NCBI RefSeq assembly: GCF_030548175.1
Contig: NZ_JAUORX010000003.1
Location: 310,001 to 374,000, forward strand
Origin: Cognatishimia sp. 1_MG-2023
Lineage (GTDB): Bacteria > Pseudomonadota > Alphaproteobacteria > Rhodobacterales > Rhodobacteraceae
DNA: 64,000 bases
Direction of reading: 5' to 3'
This document shows, in pieces, positions 44,805 to 53,894 of this stretch. The notes below the pieces were generated by a model that did not search any database, was not told the DNA's origin, and worked only from the letters and a program-made list of their open reading frames with translations. Both the position numbers and the translations under genes were made by a program. The number at the start of each line of letters is the position of its first letter. Position 1 is the stretch's first letter.

Positions 44805-45361
44805 GCGATCTCGCTAACCAAAAAGCCGCTGCACGCAAAGCTGGGTTCGCCCGTCGCAAAGCCGCTTTTGACGTACACACACCTGCGCAATCTGCCTACC
44901 TCAGCGAAGTTCTCGCAGGCTATCGCGGTGTTCCATTGGCAGGCTATATGCCGATCCGCACAGAAATCACGCCCCTTGGTGCCATGGCCGAGGCAAGCGC
45001 TTACGGCCCAGTTGGCGTGCCTGTGATCACGGGAGAGGGCCAACCGCTAAAATTCTCCCGCTGGGAGCCAGAGACGCCTTTGCGCGATGGCCCGTTCGGA
45101 GCGCAAATTCCAGCAGTTGATGATTTCTTCGAACCAGAAATCGTGATTGTGCCGCTGGTGGCCTTTGATATGCAGGGCGGGCGGCTTGGTTATGGCGGGG
45201 GCTTCTATGATCGCACGCTTGAACAATTGCGCGCCAAACGCGCCACGCTCGCGATTGGATTTGCCTTTGACGCGCAAGAGGCCATAGGCCTGCCGCTGGA
45301 GCCAACAGATCAGCCGCTTGACTTGATTGTCACAGAAACCGGCATCCGTGATTTCAGCTAA
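44801..45361 (+). CDS. 5-formyltetrahydrofolate cyclo-ligase
   Basis: Enzyme of 186 residues converting 5-formyl-THF to 5,10-methenyl-THF with ATP. The signature GGRLGYGGGFYDRTL lies near residue 128, with an N-terminal basic helix (KAAARKAGFARRKAAF) and the central PLVAFD. The start overlaps the mgtE stop, so the two are coupled. Confidence 0.93.
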   Translation: MSDLANQKAAARKAGFARRKAAFDVHTPAQSAYLSEVLAGYRGVPLAGYMPIRTEITPLGAMAEASAYGPVGVPVITGEGQPLKFSRWEPETPLRDGPFGAQIPAVDDFFEPEIVIVPLVAFDMQGGRLGYGGGFYDRTLEQLRAKRATLAIGFAFDAQEAIGLPLEPTDQPLDLIVTETGIRDFS

Positions 45362-45389
45362 GATTGCGGCAAAGCCACCACGTCCTGTC

Positions 45390-45416
45390 TTCATCTTTCT
45401 AAAAATACTCAAATTC
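45390..45416 (-). repeat. Dispersed intergenic repeat, copy D (short form)
   Basis: Minus-strand GAATTTGAGTATTTTTAGAA followed by AGATGAAG, nearly identical to copy C. Lies after the cyclo-ligase gene. Confidence 0.65.
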
Positions 45417-45465
45417 CGCGCTTGCCACTTGCCCAGCCCGCTTTTGGGCATTAGGCCCAACCCCC

Positions 45466-46281
45466 ATGAAAATCATGTTTCTCGGAGATGTCATGGGCCG
45501 CGCAGGCCGCGCCGCCGTGACCGAACACCTGCCACGTCTTCGTAAAGAATGGGCGTTGGATTTTGTCGTGATCAATGGCGAAAACGCCAGCAATGGTATG
45601 GGACTTAGCGCAGATCACGCGCAGGTGCTGTTTGATGCAGGCGCCGATTGCGTCACACTGGGTGATCATGCGTTTGACCAAAAAGACATGATGCAACACA
45701 TCGACAAAGACAGCCGGATCATCCGTCCGCTGAACTATGCCCAAGTCGAAGTCCCCGGCCGCGGCCACCGCATTTTTGACGTGCGGGGCAAAAAGGTGCT
45801 GGTGGTGCAGGCGCTCGGGCAGGTCTTTATGAAAAAGCCCTATAGCGATCCGTTTTCTGCGGTGGACCGTGTGCTTAAAAACCACCCACGTGGCGGCATG
45901 GTGCAAGCGATCATCGTGGATATGCATTGCGAAGCCACATCCGAGAAAATGGGCATGGGTCACTTTTGTGATGGCCGCGCATCGCTTGTTGTGGGCACAC
46001 ATACCCATGTGCCAACTGCTGACACGCAAATCTTGCCCAAAGGTACGGCATTTCAAGCAGATGCTGGCATGTGCGGCGACTACAATTCCGTCATTGGTAT
46101 GGAAAAAGCCGAACCCATGCGCCGCTTTGTGACTGGCATGCCGAAAAACCGGTTCACCCCAGCCTTGGGCGAGGCGACGCTTTCAGGCGTCTATGTGGAA
46201 ACCGATGACCGTACCGGCGCCGCGACGCGCATAGAAATGGTGCGCCAAGGCGGACGCCTTAGCCAATCTGGCCCAGTTTAA
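45466..46281 (+). CDS. YmdB/TIGR00282-family metallophosphoesterase
   Basis: Protein of 271 residues with the dinuclear-metal motifs MKIMFLGDVMGRAGRAAV, NGENAS near residue 38, GDHAFDQ near 67, VDMHCEATSEK near 150, and GTHTHVPTADTQILP near 178. Relatives such as Bacillus YmdB hydrolyse 2',3'-cyclic nucleotides and affect biofilm formation. Catalytic residues look intact. Confidence 0.92.
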   Translation: MKIMFLGDVMGRAGRAAVTEHLPRLRKEWALDFVVINGENASNGMGLSADHAQVLFDAGADCVTLGDHAFDQKDMMQHIDKDSRIIRPLNYAQVEVPGRGHRIFDVRGKKVLVVQALGQVFMKKPYSDPFSAVDRVLKNHPRGGMVQAIIVDMHCEATSEKMGMGHFCDGRASLVVGTHTHVPTADTQILPKGTAFQADAGMCGDYNSVIGMEKAEPMRRFVTGMPKNRFTPALGEATLSGVYVETDDRTGAATRIEMVRQGGRLSQSGPV

Positions 46282-46367
46282 GCTAAAATCAGACAATTGC
46301 GAAAAGAGGCGCTTGCGTGTGCGAGCGCCTTGGTGAATTCTGGCTGACGGGCAACGAAGGGGCGCTT

Positions 46368-48146
46368 ATGGATTTCTTCCAATTTACGCAGACCACCCAA
46401 GCGGTTTTGACACTGGCCACCGTAGGGGTCATGTTCATCCTGTTCCTGCGCGAAAGCTTCCCAACAGAGGTCGTCGCCATTGCGGGCGTCGCAACGCTGC
46501 TCGTGCTGGGCGTCTTGCCCTATGATCAAGCCCTCACAGTTCTGTCCAATCCGGCCCCTTGGACCATTGCCGCGATGTTCATTGTGATGGGGGCCTTGGT
46601 GCGTACCGGCGCGCTGTCATCCTTTACCCATCTGGCGGATCGCAAAGCCAAAACAAACCCCAAGCTGGCCATCGCAATGCTGATTGGCTTTGTCGTGATT
46701 TCCTCGGCGATTGTGTCCAACACGCCCGTCGTTGTGGTGATGATTCCGGTCTTCATCCAACTCAGTGGCACATTAGGGGTTTCCCCAAGTAAACTGCTTA
46801 TCCCACTCAGCTACGCTGCCATTCTAGGCGGCACACTGACATTGATTGGCACCAGCACCAATCTATTGGTCGATGGTGTTGCCCGCGCCGAAGGGCTCGA
46901 AGGGTTCTCGATTTTCGAAGTCACCCCATTGGGCGTCATCCTTGTAGCATGGGGCATGTTCTATCTGCGCTTTATCGGGCCGCGTCTGTTACCGGATCGC
47001 GATTCAATGGCCAGCCTTTTGGGCAATCGTAGCCAGATGAAATTCTTTACCGAAGCCGTGGTTCCACCGGATTCAAACCTGATTGGCCGTGAAGTCACTG
47101 GCATTCAACTCTTTAAACGGGAAGGGGTGCGCCTAATCGACGTGATCCGCGGCGATGACTCGCTGCGCCGCAAGCTTAAGGGTGTGGAACTACAGGTCGG
47201 TGACCGCGTTGTTTTGCGGACCAAAATGACAGAGCTACTAAGCCTGCAGCGCGATAAATCCCTCAAGCGGGTTGATCAGGTATCTGCGGTTGAAACCAAT
47301 ACTGTCGAAGTTCTAATCACCCCCGGCTGCCGCATGGTCGGCCGTCGTTTGGGCGGTCTACGTCTGCGTCGGCGCTATGGTGTTTATACGCTGGCAGTGC
47401 ACCGTAAAAACCAAAATATCGGCATGCAATTGGATGATCTCATTGTGCGGGTCGGGGACACGCTGCTACTCGAAGGGGCACCCGCAGATATTCAACGACT
47501 GGCCGCCGATATGGATATGGTGTCTGTCAGCCAACCCACAGAACGTGAATACCGCCGCGAACACGCGCCCATCGCATTGGCGGCCTTGGTGGCACTTGTC
47601 GCTCTGGCAGGCTTTGGCGTCGCGCCAATCTTCCTGCTGTCGATCCTTGCCGTCGCCATTGTCCTGATCACCCGCTGTATCGACGCGGACGAGGCCTTTG
47701 CCTCTGTCGACGGGCGCTTGCTGTCCCTGATCTTTTCGATGCTGGCGATTGGTGTTGCCCTGCAAAGCTCGGGCGCTGTCAGCCTAATTGTCGAAGCCAT
47801 CGCACCCTATCTTGGCATGCTGCCACCCGTCTTGGTGGTCTGGGCGATCTATCTACTGACGTCAGTCCTGACAGAGATGGTCTCAAATAACGCGGTTGCT
47901 GTGGTTGTAACCCCGATTGCTGTCGGGTTGGCAGAGGCCATGGGCATCGACGCCCGCCCGCTGGTCGTGGCTGTCATGGTCGCCGCATCCGCCAGCTTTG
48001 CCACACCGATTGGCTATCAAACAAATATGCTGGTCTACGGCCCCGGCGGCTATCGGTTCAGCGACTTTTTACGCGTCGGCATTCCGCTGAACCTCAGCAT
48101 CGGCCTGCTTGCTAGCCTCATCATTCCGTTTATCTGGCCGCTGTAA
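46368..48146 (+). CDS. SLC13-family transporter with RCK_C (TrkA-C) domains, copy 1
   Basis: About 592 residues: an N-terminal half of the anion/dicarboxylate carrier with TLIGTSTNLLVDG near residue 160, two cytoplasmic TrkA-C/RCK_C domains (about 215-390; RMVGRRLGGLRLRRRYGVYT), then the C-terminal half with EMVSNNAVAVVVTPIA and SFATPIGYQTNMLVYGPGG. Substrates of such proteins include sulfate, silicate and citrate. The ATG at 46368 has GAAGGGG before it. It is convergent with a second protein of the same type. Confidence 0.9.
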   Translation: MDFFQFTQTTQAVLTLATVGVMFILFLRESFPTEVVAIAGVATLLVLGVLPYDQALTVLSNPAPWTIAAMFIVMGALVRTGALSSFTHLADRKAKTNPKLAIAMLIGFVVISSAIVSNTPVVVVMIPVFIQLSGTLGVSPSKLLIPLSYAAILGGTLTLIGTSTNLLVDGVARAEGLEGFSIFEVTPLGVILVAWGMFYLRFIGPRLLPDRDSMASLLGNRSQMKFFTEAVVPPDSNLIGREVTGIQLFKREGVRLIDVIRGDDSLRRKLKGVELQVGDRVVLRTKMTELLSLQRDKSLKRVDQVSAVETNTVEVLITPGCRMVGRRLGGLRLRRRYGVYTLAVHRKNQNIGMQLDDLIVRVGDTLLLEGAPADIQRLAADMDMVSVSQPTEREYRREHAPIALAALVALVALAGFGVAPIFLLSILAVAIVLITRCIDADEAFASVDGRLLSLIFSMLAIGVALQSSGAVSLIVEAIAPYLGMLPPVLVVWAIYLLTSVLTEMVSNNAVAVVVTPIAVGLAEAMGIDARPLVVAVMVAASASFATPIGYQTNMLVYGPGGYRFSDFLRVGIPLNLSIGLLASLIIPFIWPL

Positions 48147-48154
48147 CCAAAGAG

Positions 48155-48295
48155 GGGGGCGCTGCCCCCGCCGCTGAAACTCCGTTTCAACGACTCCCCC
48201 GAGGTATTTAGATCAGGAAAAAACTGCTTTTTCTTGACCCAAAATACCTTGGGGGAGAGGCCAAAGGCCGAGGGGGCAAGGCCCCCATTTTTACA
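48155..48295. repeat. Two inverted copies (E) of the dispersed repeat between convergent genes
   Basis: The left copy reads GGGGGCGCTGCCCCC, hairpin TGAAACTCCGTTTCA, then CCCCCGAGGTATTTAGAT and ends in AAAAAA; the right copy is the mirror image on the minus strand with GGGGGCCTTGCCCCC and CCCCCAAGGTATTTTGGG. Each hairpin end faces its upstream transporter gene. The pair may serve as a bidirectional terminator. Confidence 0.7.
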
Positions 48296-50063
48296 TCGGC
48301 CAGAACACAAGGATCGCCGGGATAGAAACTGCTACAACCAGCACCTCAAGCGGCAGGCCAATCCGCCAATAGTCCCCAAAGCGATAGCCACCGGGGCCAA
48401 GGATCAATGTATTGTTCTTATGGCCAATCGGCGTGAGGAAGGCAGAGCTTGCAGCGACCGCAACCGCCATCAAGAAGGGGTCGGGCGACACGCCAAGGCT
48501 TTGGGCCATTTGGATCCCAACAGGCGCCGCGACGATGGTGGTTGCGGTGTTGTTTAGCACATCACTTAGCGTCATCGTGACCAACATCAGCACTGTTAGG
48601 ATCGCCCAGGCGGGCAGACCTGCTGTCAGATCCACCAAGGTGCCCGCAATCAGTTCTGTTCCGCCAACCCGTTCAAGGGCTGCACCCAATGGGATCATAC
48701 TGCCCAGCAGCACCACAACAGGCCATTCGATATGGGTGTAAAGCTCTGACAAGGGCACGATCTTTGTTAGCACATAGGCCATCACAACCATCCCAAGTGC
48801 GATGGGCAGATAGATGATGCCCAAAGCGGCGGCTATGACCGCGCCGGTGAACAATCCAATCGCCAGCCAGACTTTATTATCCGCTGTAACAGCCAACCCA
48901 CGATCCGCCAAAGGCAAGCATCCCAACCAATCGGTGATGTCATTGCCACGATCTTTTGGCACCAATAGCAGCAGGATGTCACCCGCTTTCACCTCGGTCT
49001 TACGCAGGTGTTGCGTGATGCGGCGGCCTTCGCGCGACAAGCCCATCAAAACTGCCCCTTGGCGCCAGGCCAGCCCCAAACGTTCCGCTGTTTTGCCAGT
49101 GATACGAGCGTTTTCCGGCACAACGACCTCGATCACATCAAGCCCATCGCCCGCGGCTTTCAACCGTTCCTCACGCTCGACATCTGAGAAACTCAACGAA
49201 AGCGCCGCGCGGAATTCGTCCAGCGCATCGGGTGTTGCCTCTAGGATTAAAGTATCTTGCGCCTGCAATTCCACGTTCCGCGCCGCGCCGTAGCGGCGTT
49301 TGCCATTGCGGATCAGCCCCAACAAAGCAACATCGGATTTAGACGCTGCCTCTTCCAGTTCTGCCAATCTCTTACCGATTTGCTTGCTGTCCTCGGGCAC
49401 TGTCAGCTCGGCGATATATTCTGTGATGTCTGACATGTTCCGCCCTGCATCCTCGCGTTGCGGGATCAACCGCCAGCCAACCAAGGCCACAAACACCAAC
49501 CCCGCAATCGCCGTGATTCCACCCACGGGGGCGAAATCAAACATCTTGAATGGCTCGCCCAAACTGTCCTCGCGGATCGTGGCGATGATGATATTCGGCG
49601 GCGTGCCGATCAATGTGGCCATGCCCCCAAGAATGGTCGCAAATGATAGTGGCATCAGGGACAATCCTGGGCTGCGTCCGGCCTTGCGGGCCGTCTGCAC
49701 ATCGACTGGCATCAAAAGCGCTAGTGCCGCTACGTTATTCATAAAGGCCGACAAAACGCCGCCAATTCCACCCATCAACGTGATGTGCCCACCCAAACTG
49801 CGCGAGCTATCAACCAAGGTGCGCGTGATCAGAAACACCGCCCCAGACCGCACCAACCCTGCCGAGACAACCAGCACCAAGGCCACAACCAAGGTCGCCG
49901 GATGGCCAAAGCCGGAAAAGGCTTCTTTTTCAGGGATAACACCCAATAAAACGCCCGCAATCAGCGCGCAAAAGGCGACCAAATCGTAGCGAAATCGCCC
50001 CCATAGCAATAGGCCAAAGACCACGCCAAAAAGCGTAAAAAGAATGATCTGATCTTGCGTCAT
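48291..50063 (-). CDS. SLC13-family transporter with RCK_C (TrkA-C) domains, copy 2
   Basis: About 590 residues of the same architecture as the convergent neighbour: TLIGTPPNIIIATIRED near residue 150, two RCK_C domains (about 205-380), and a C-terminal half with LSDVLNNTATTIVAAP and SAFLTPIGHKNNTLILGPGG. The N-terminal frame extends to 50141, but ATG 50063 follows AGGTAAG and fits MTQDQIILFTLFG. The proteins are clearly related but diverged, so this is not a recent duplicate. Confidence 0.9.
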   Translation of the reverse strand: MTQDQIILFTLFGVVFGLLLWGRFRYDLVAFCALIAGVLLGVIPEKEAFSGFGHPATLVVALVLVVSAGLVRSGAVFLITRTLVDSSRSLGGHITLMGGIGGVLSAFMNNVAALALLMPVDVQTARKAGRSPGLSLMPLSFATILGGMATLIGTPPNIIIATIREDSLGEPFKMFDFAPVGGITAIAGLVFVALVGWRLIPQREDAGRNMSDITEYIAELTVPEDSKQIGKRLAELEEAASKSDVALLGLIRNGKRRYGAARNVELQAQDTLILEATPDALDEFRAALSLSFSDVEREERLKAAGDGLDVIEVVVPENARITGKTAERLGLAWRQGAVLMGLSREGRRITQHLRKTEVKAGDILLLLVPKDRGNDITDWLGCLPLADRGLAVTADNKVWLAIGLFTGAVIAAALGIIYLPIALGMVVMAYVLTKIVPLSELYTHIEWPVVVLLGSMIPLGAALERVGGTELIAGTLVDLTAGLPAWAILTVLMLVTMTLSDVLNNTATTIVAAPVGIQMAQSLGVSPDPFLMAVAVAASSAFLTPIGHKNNTLILGPGGYRFGDYWRIGLPLEVLVVAVSIPAILVFWPM

Positions 50064-50206
50064 GTGCTTACCTGTCTTGTTTGATCCTAACCAAAACCAC
50101 CCACGCCCAGCACACAAGGGGAAAAGGGAGGCATTCGCCAACTTGAACCTCTCCCCAACCTTAGGCTATACGGGGCGAAATACGTTCAAAACACAGGGCA
50201 ATTCGC

Positions 50207-50947
50207 ATGGCTGGCCACAGTAAATGGGCAAACATCCAGCACCGTAAGGGGCGTCAGGACGCCGCGCGGTCTAAACTGTTTTCCAAACTCGCAAAAGAAA
50301 TCACCGTTGCTGCCAAAATGGGCGACCCGGATCCGGAGAAAAACCCGCGTCTGCGTATGGCTGTCAAAGAAGCCAAATCCCAATCCGTGCCAAAGGACGT
50401 GATCGAACGCGCCATCAAAAAGGCCGTGGGTGGCGACGCTGAAAACTATGACGAAATCCGCTACGAAGGTTACGGCCCAAATGGTGTGGCCGTTATCGTC
50501 GAAGCAATGACCGACAACAAAAACCGCACAGCCTCTACCGTACGGTCCACATTCTCAAAGAATGGCGGCAACTTGGGTGAAACCGGCTCTGTTGGGTTTA
50601 TGTTCGAACGCAAGGGCGAGATCGTCTATCCGGCCACCATCGGCGATGCTGATGACGTCATGATGGCAGCCATCGAAGCCGGTGCCGAAGATGTCGAAAG
50701 CTCCGAAGATGGCCACATCATCTACTGCGCAGACACCGATCTGAACGACGTGTCAAACGCGCTCGAAGCAGAGCTGGGCGAAACTGAATCCACCAAGCTG
50801 ATCTGGAAACCAACCACGACAACAGAGTTGGATCTGGAAAATATGCAAAAACTGATGAAGCTTGTGGACGCACTTGAAGACGACGACGACGTTCAGCGCG
50901 TGACAACAAACTTCGAAGCCTCAGACGAAGTCATGGCGCAGCTCTAA
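50207..50947 (+). CDS. YebC/PmpR-family protein
   Basis: Protein of 246 residues with the YebC start [20 protein letters not shown] and the typical [19 protein letters not shown] near residue 86. The family was described as transcriptional regulators; recent work links it to translation of proline-rich stretches. ruvC and other resolvase genes, often nearby in other bacteria, are not adjacent here. Closed by a strong terminator. Confidence 0.95.
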   Translation: MAGHSKWANIQHRKGRQDAARSKLFSKLAKEITVAAKMGDPDPEKNPRLRMAVKEAKSQSVPKDVIERAIKKAVGGDAENYDEIRYEGYGPNGVAVIVEAMTDNKNRTASTVRSTFSKNGGNLGETGSVGFMFERKGEIVYPATIGDADDVMMAAIEAGAEDVESSEDGHIIYCADTDLNDVSNALEAELGETESTKLIWKPTTTTELDLENMQKLMKLVDALEDDDDVQRVTTNFEASDEVMAQL

Positions 50948-50971
50948 GCTGTAATAGTTTGAATGATTTAG

Positions 50972-51001
50972 AAAACCCGCTGAGAGATCAGCGGGTTTTT
51001 T
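50972..51001 (+). terminator. Terminator after the YebC gene
   Basis: Perfect 12-bp stem AAAACCCGCTGA / TCAGCGGGTTTT with loop GAGA and a T-run. Confidence 0.93.
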
Positions 51002-51163
51002 GTTTTTGTGGAGCGGAAGGGGGATGTCCGCTAGGAGCGCAAATGTGACTGCTGTTGCGCTCTGCACGAATGTCCGCATCGGGAGCAGCACGCTTGCTAT
51101 GGCTACGCTCAATCGAGCTTGTTTGGTCTTTCGAGATTGCTGCACAATATCAACGCCACCGCT

Positions 51164-51529
51164 TCAGTCTGTCTCGTAGGGCGCAATTTTCAATGCCTTT
51201 CGCGTTCTCTTCAAAACGTCTAGGAAACGCTCCGAGGCTGCAATTCGCTCTTCCGTTTCTCGAATTTTCTCATCCAAAAACATAAACCCATCAAAGTCGT
51301 CGCCATAAGCCGCATGAAGCTGTGATAGAAACACGGTCAAATCGCCGATCGACATTCCCGCTGCTTGAGCATCTCGAATGACCGAGATCGTCATCACTGC
51401 GTCTTCTGGGTAAGACTTGTAATTGTTCGCCGCCTCTCGTGCCTCACACTGCAAGAGGCCTTGTTTCTCATAAAACCGGATTGTGTCGCGGCTCACGCCC
51501 GATTTCTTAGATAGTTCGCCGATACGCAT
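51164..51529 (-). CDS. MerR-family regulator
   Basis: About 121 residues. The N-terminal MerR helix-turn-helix is clear (MRIGELSKKSGVSRDTIRFYEKQGLL), followed by a dimerisation coiled coil (DEKIRETEERIAASERFLDVL). No metal-binding Cys cluster is visible at the C-terminus, unlike CueR or MerR. The frame opens at 51577, but that start would lie inside the shared promoter. It is divergent from the zinc-ribbon gene at 51616, its probable target. Confidence 0.88.
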   Translation of the reverse strand: MRIGELSKKSGVSRDTIRFYEKQGLLQCEAREAANNYKSYPEDAVMTISVIRDAQAAGMSIGDLTVFLSQLHAAYGDDFDGFMFLDEKIRETEERIAASERFLDVLKRTRKALKIAPYETD

Positions 51530-51551
51530 GTGATCACCCGAAAGAAAAGCA

Positions 51552-51583
51552 TTGACTGTAATCCATGGTTTTAACACTATAGT
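51552..51583 (+). promoter_or_regulatory. MerR-type promoter of the zinc-ribbon gene
   Basis: TTGACT (51552-51557) and TATAGT (51578-51583) separated by 20 bp, longer than the usual 17 and typical of promoters activated by MerR proteins through DNA distortion. A short dyad around CCATGG lies in the spacer. The regulator gene is divergent and starts 23 bp to the left. Confidence 0.65.
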
Positions 51584-51615
51584 TTTCAGTATCGATAAAC
51601 AAGAGGAGTGATCCC

Positions 51616-51876
51616 ATGGCTAAACACTGCCAAAGCTGCGGTATGCCCATGAACCGTGACCCAAACGGCGGCGGCACAGAAACCGATGGTAGCAAAAGCG
51701 AAACCTACTGCTCCATATGCTACGCAGATGGAGCGTTCCGGCATCCCGATGTCACCGTTACCGAGTTTCAAGCCTATTGCGTTGACGCCCTCGCCACGAA
51801 AGGCATGCCAAGGATAATGGCGTGGGCCTTCACCCGTGGCATCCCTAAGCTTGATCGATGGAAAAACGCGGCCTGA
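51616..51876 (+). CDS. Putative zinc-ribbon small protein
   Basis: Protein of 86 residues with CQSCGMPMNRDPNGGGTETDG and CSICYADGAF, the pattern of the zinc-ribbon family often seen alone or fused with effector-binding domains. C-terminal half helical (EFQAYCVDAL). Start ATG with GAGGAG upstream. Its promoter has a 20-bp spacer and the divergent MerR gene is the likely regulator. Function unknown. Confidence 0.85.
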   Translation: MAKHCQSCGMPMNRDPNGGGTETDGSKSETYCSICYADGAFRHPDVTVTEFQAYCVDALATKGMPRIMAWAFTRGIPKLDRWKNAA

Positions 51877-51981
51877 TTTCCGTCAGCCGCATAAAGAATG
51901 AGTCCAAAAAGTTTACAAAAGGACGTTCAGCTAATTGAAGGGGACGGACCGCTCTGTCCGTATAGTCGACTATCTCAAACC

Positions 51982-52863
51982 CTAAGGCCTCGTCACCACT
52001 CCTGCGGTTTCAAGCTGCGTCCGGGTGGGGTACCAAATCGGCCCACGATCCATGGTGAAAACACGCTCTAGGAACCTGACATCAATCCCGCGGCTGACCA
52101 AGTATTTTCGGTCCTCGGGGATTTCTTTGATGGTTTGGACGTTCGGCAGCAGTTGCTCAAAATCCAACCCATACCGGTGAAAGCCCAATTCAGCGCCCGG
52201 ACCCAATGTGCGTTGGGTGCCTGCGACAAAGACCAATGTACAGCTCGCGCTGCATTCTTTGGCCACATGGGTATTTAGCCCGCGTTTTTGGATACGTCTC
52301 GCAAAGCTGCGCGCTTCGTATAAATTGCCACCCGGACTGTCCAGCGTTACAGTTTGCAGCGCTTGCGAGCGGTCCAACATCGGTTCTAGCTTACGCGCCA
52401 TGCCGTCAGACATCACGCCAGAGAAAAACATCGTTTTTCCGTCTCGGGTCATGCTGACCTTAAAGCGGTCATCAAATGACGATTTGGATGATTGGGTATA
52501 AGACGACACAGGTTCTTTGACCGTGCGAGCGGCCATATCAACGCCTTGATACAGCAACCACCATTGCACAACCATCGCGATGCCCATCAGGCCAAAGAAG
52601 GTAAACCCAGAAACAACCGTCCAGAAATGCCCCGTTTGGCGCAGATGATCTGCCGCCACATTGCCAAACCGCATCAACTGCCAAACAAAGATGAACAGGT
52701 CACCCGCCAGCACAGCCGCCAAAGCGGGCAGGGCCAAAGGCTCTACATACGTCAGCCCATACATCGCCGCCGCGCATAGCACGCGCAAACCCAGCCCGGT
52801 AAACAGGAGGGCCCCCAGAAACGTGGGGCGCTGTATCGTGACAGATGTTGAAATGGCGCTCAT
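51982..52863 (-). CDS. Membrane protein with C-terminal ClpP/crotonase-fold domain
   Basis: Protein of 293 residues. Three hydrophobic segments (about 13-37, 43-62, 82-105) precede a periplasmic-type domain (about 130-290) with TLDSPGGNLYEARSFARRIQ near 170 and ECSASCTLVFVAG near 200, which matches the ClpP-like fold: a GG turn (oxyanion) and a Ser in the SASC position of the nucleophile. The later GFHRYG supplies a His. Related to COG3904 proteins; possibly a membrane-anchored serine peptidase. Substrate unknown. Confidence 0.75.
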   Translation of the reverse strand: MSAISTSVTIQRPTFLGALLFTGLGLRVLCAAAMYGLTYVEPLALPALAAVLAGDLFIFVWQLMRFGNVAADHLRQTGHFWTVVSGFTFFGLMGIAMVVQWWLLYQGVDMAARTVKEPVSSYTQSSKSSFDDRFKVSMTRDGKTMFFSGVMSDGMARKLEPMLDRSQALQTVTLDSPGGNLYEARSFARRIQKRGLNTHVAKECSASCTLVFVAGTQRTLGPGAELGFHRYGLDFEQLLPNVQTIKEIPEDRKYLVSRGIDVRFLERVFTMDRGPIWYPTRTQLETAGVVTRP

Positions 52864-52926
52864 CAGGGCTCCAGTCAGGCGCAGTTACAGTTGTCGTAGC
52901 GCTTAATCTGGCAGTCTGGTTGGGCG

Positions 52927-53808
52927 TCATTGTGGCAGGGATTTGCTCGCAGTATGACAAATTGCTTTGGTTAATTTGGCCAAAGCTGGCCCCAAAAGGC
53001 GGCTGGTTTGCCAATAAAGCGGCGTGTCATAACCCGAGTTCGGCAGGATTTCGACAAGCCGTCCCTCCTTGATATGCTCACGCACCATGATCTCTGGGTT
53101 CATGCCCCAACCCATCCCCAATAGTGACGCATCCACAAATCCCTGCGACGAGGCGAGGCTATGAAAGGGCGGATAAATATCCGGCCCCACATACTGCCGC
53201 AACCAAGCCAATTGCAGATCATCTTTGGTGTTAAACCGCAGCATTGGGGCCGCAGCCAAGGCCTCTGGCGTCGCGCCGTCTGGCAAATGCTTGGCACAAA
53301 ACGCCGGGCTCGCCGTGGCCAAATACCGAAGCTTTCCCAAATACCGGCTGTCACATCCCGCAATTGTGTCGTCTTGCGCTGTGACCGCCGCCGCAACCTC
53401 GCCCTTGCGCAACAAATCAGACGAAAACGCCTGATCATCCAGGATCAGATCAAAGAACTGCCCGTCGATCGAGGCCAAAGGCCCCAAGAACCACGTCGCC
53501 AAACTATCGGCATTTACCGCAATCCGCAGCCGCGCACCCTTGTTCGGGGCAAGGTCACGCAACTGGCCAACGATCTGTTGCTCCATCGCGGCCACATGCT
53601 CTGCATGGGCTGCCAGCCGATTGCCAATATCGGTGCCCGTGCACGGCTGTGCCCGATACACCAAAAGCGTACCGACCCGTTCCTCAAGCGCCTTTAGCCG
53701 CTGCGAGACCGCAGATTGCGTCACGCCCAATTCATGGGCTGCGGCCTCAAAGCTACCAGTGCGCAGAATAGCGGCGAGGGTGGCGAGGTGGGGGTAATCA
53801 AACGTCAT
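52927..53808 (-). CDS. argP: LysR-family regulator ArgP (IciA type)
   Basis: Regulator of 293 residues with MTFDYPHLATLAAILRTGSF and the HTH segment LGVTQSAVSQRLKALEERVG. Members of the ArgP/LysG type sense lysine or arginine and activate the exporter gene argO/lysE. The exporter gene is divergent, 86 bp away, which supports the name. Confidence 0.87.
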   Translation of the reverse strand: MTFDYPHLATLAAILRTGSFEAAAHELGVTQSAVSQRLKALEERVGTLLVYRAQPCTGTDIGNRLAAHAEHVAAMEQQIVGQLRDLAPNKGARLRIAVNADSLATWFLGPLASIDGQFFDLILDDQAFSSDLLRKGEVAAAVTAQDDTIAGCDSRYLGKLRYLATASPAFCAKHLPDGATPEALAAAPMLRFNTKDDLQLAWLRQYVGPDIYPPFHSLASSQGFVDASLLGMGWGMNPEIMVREHIKEGRLVEILPNSGYDTPLYWQTSRLLGPALAKLTKAICHTASKSLPQ

Positions 53809-53894
53809 TAGAATGCCTAATGTTGGATCAGCTATTTTAATTTGTGTAATGACCCGCAGTTACGTAATCAAGGGCACAGTAAAAGGAGCAGCCC

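Noticed and set aside
44135-45043. 302-codon open frame antisense to mgtE and the cyclo-ligase gene
   Set aside because: Shadow frame; low-complexity Ser/Thr/Ala-rich translation with no domain.
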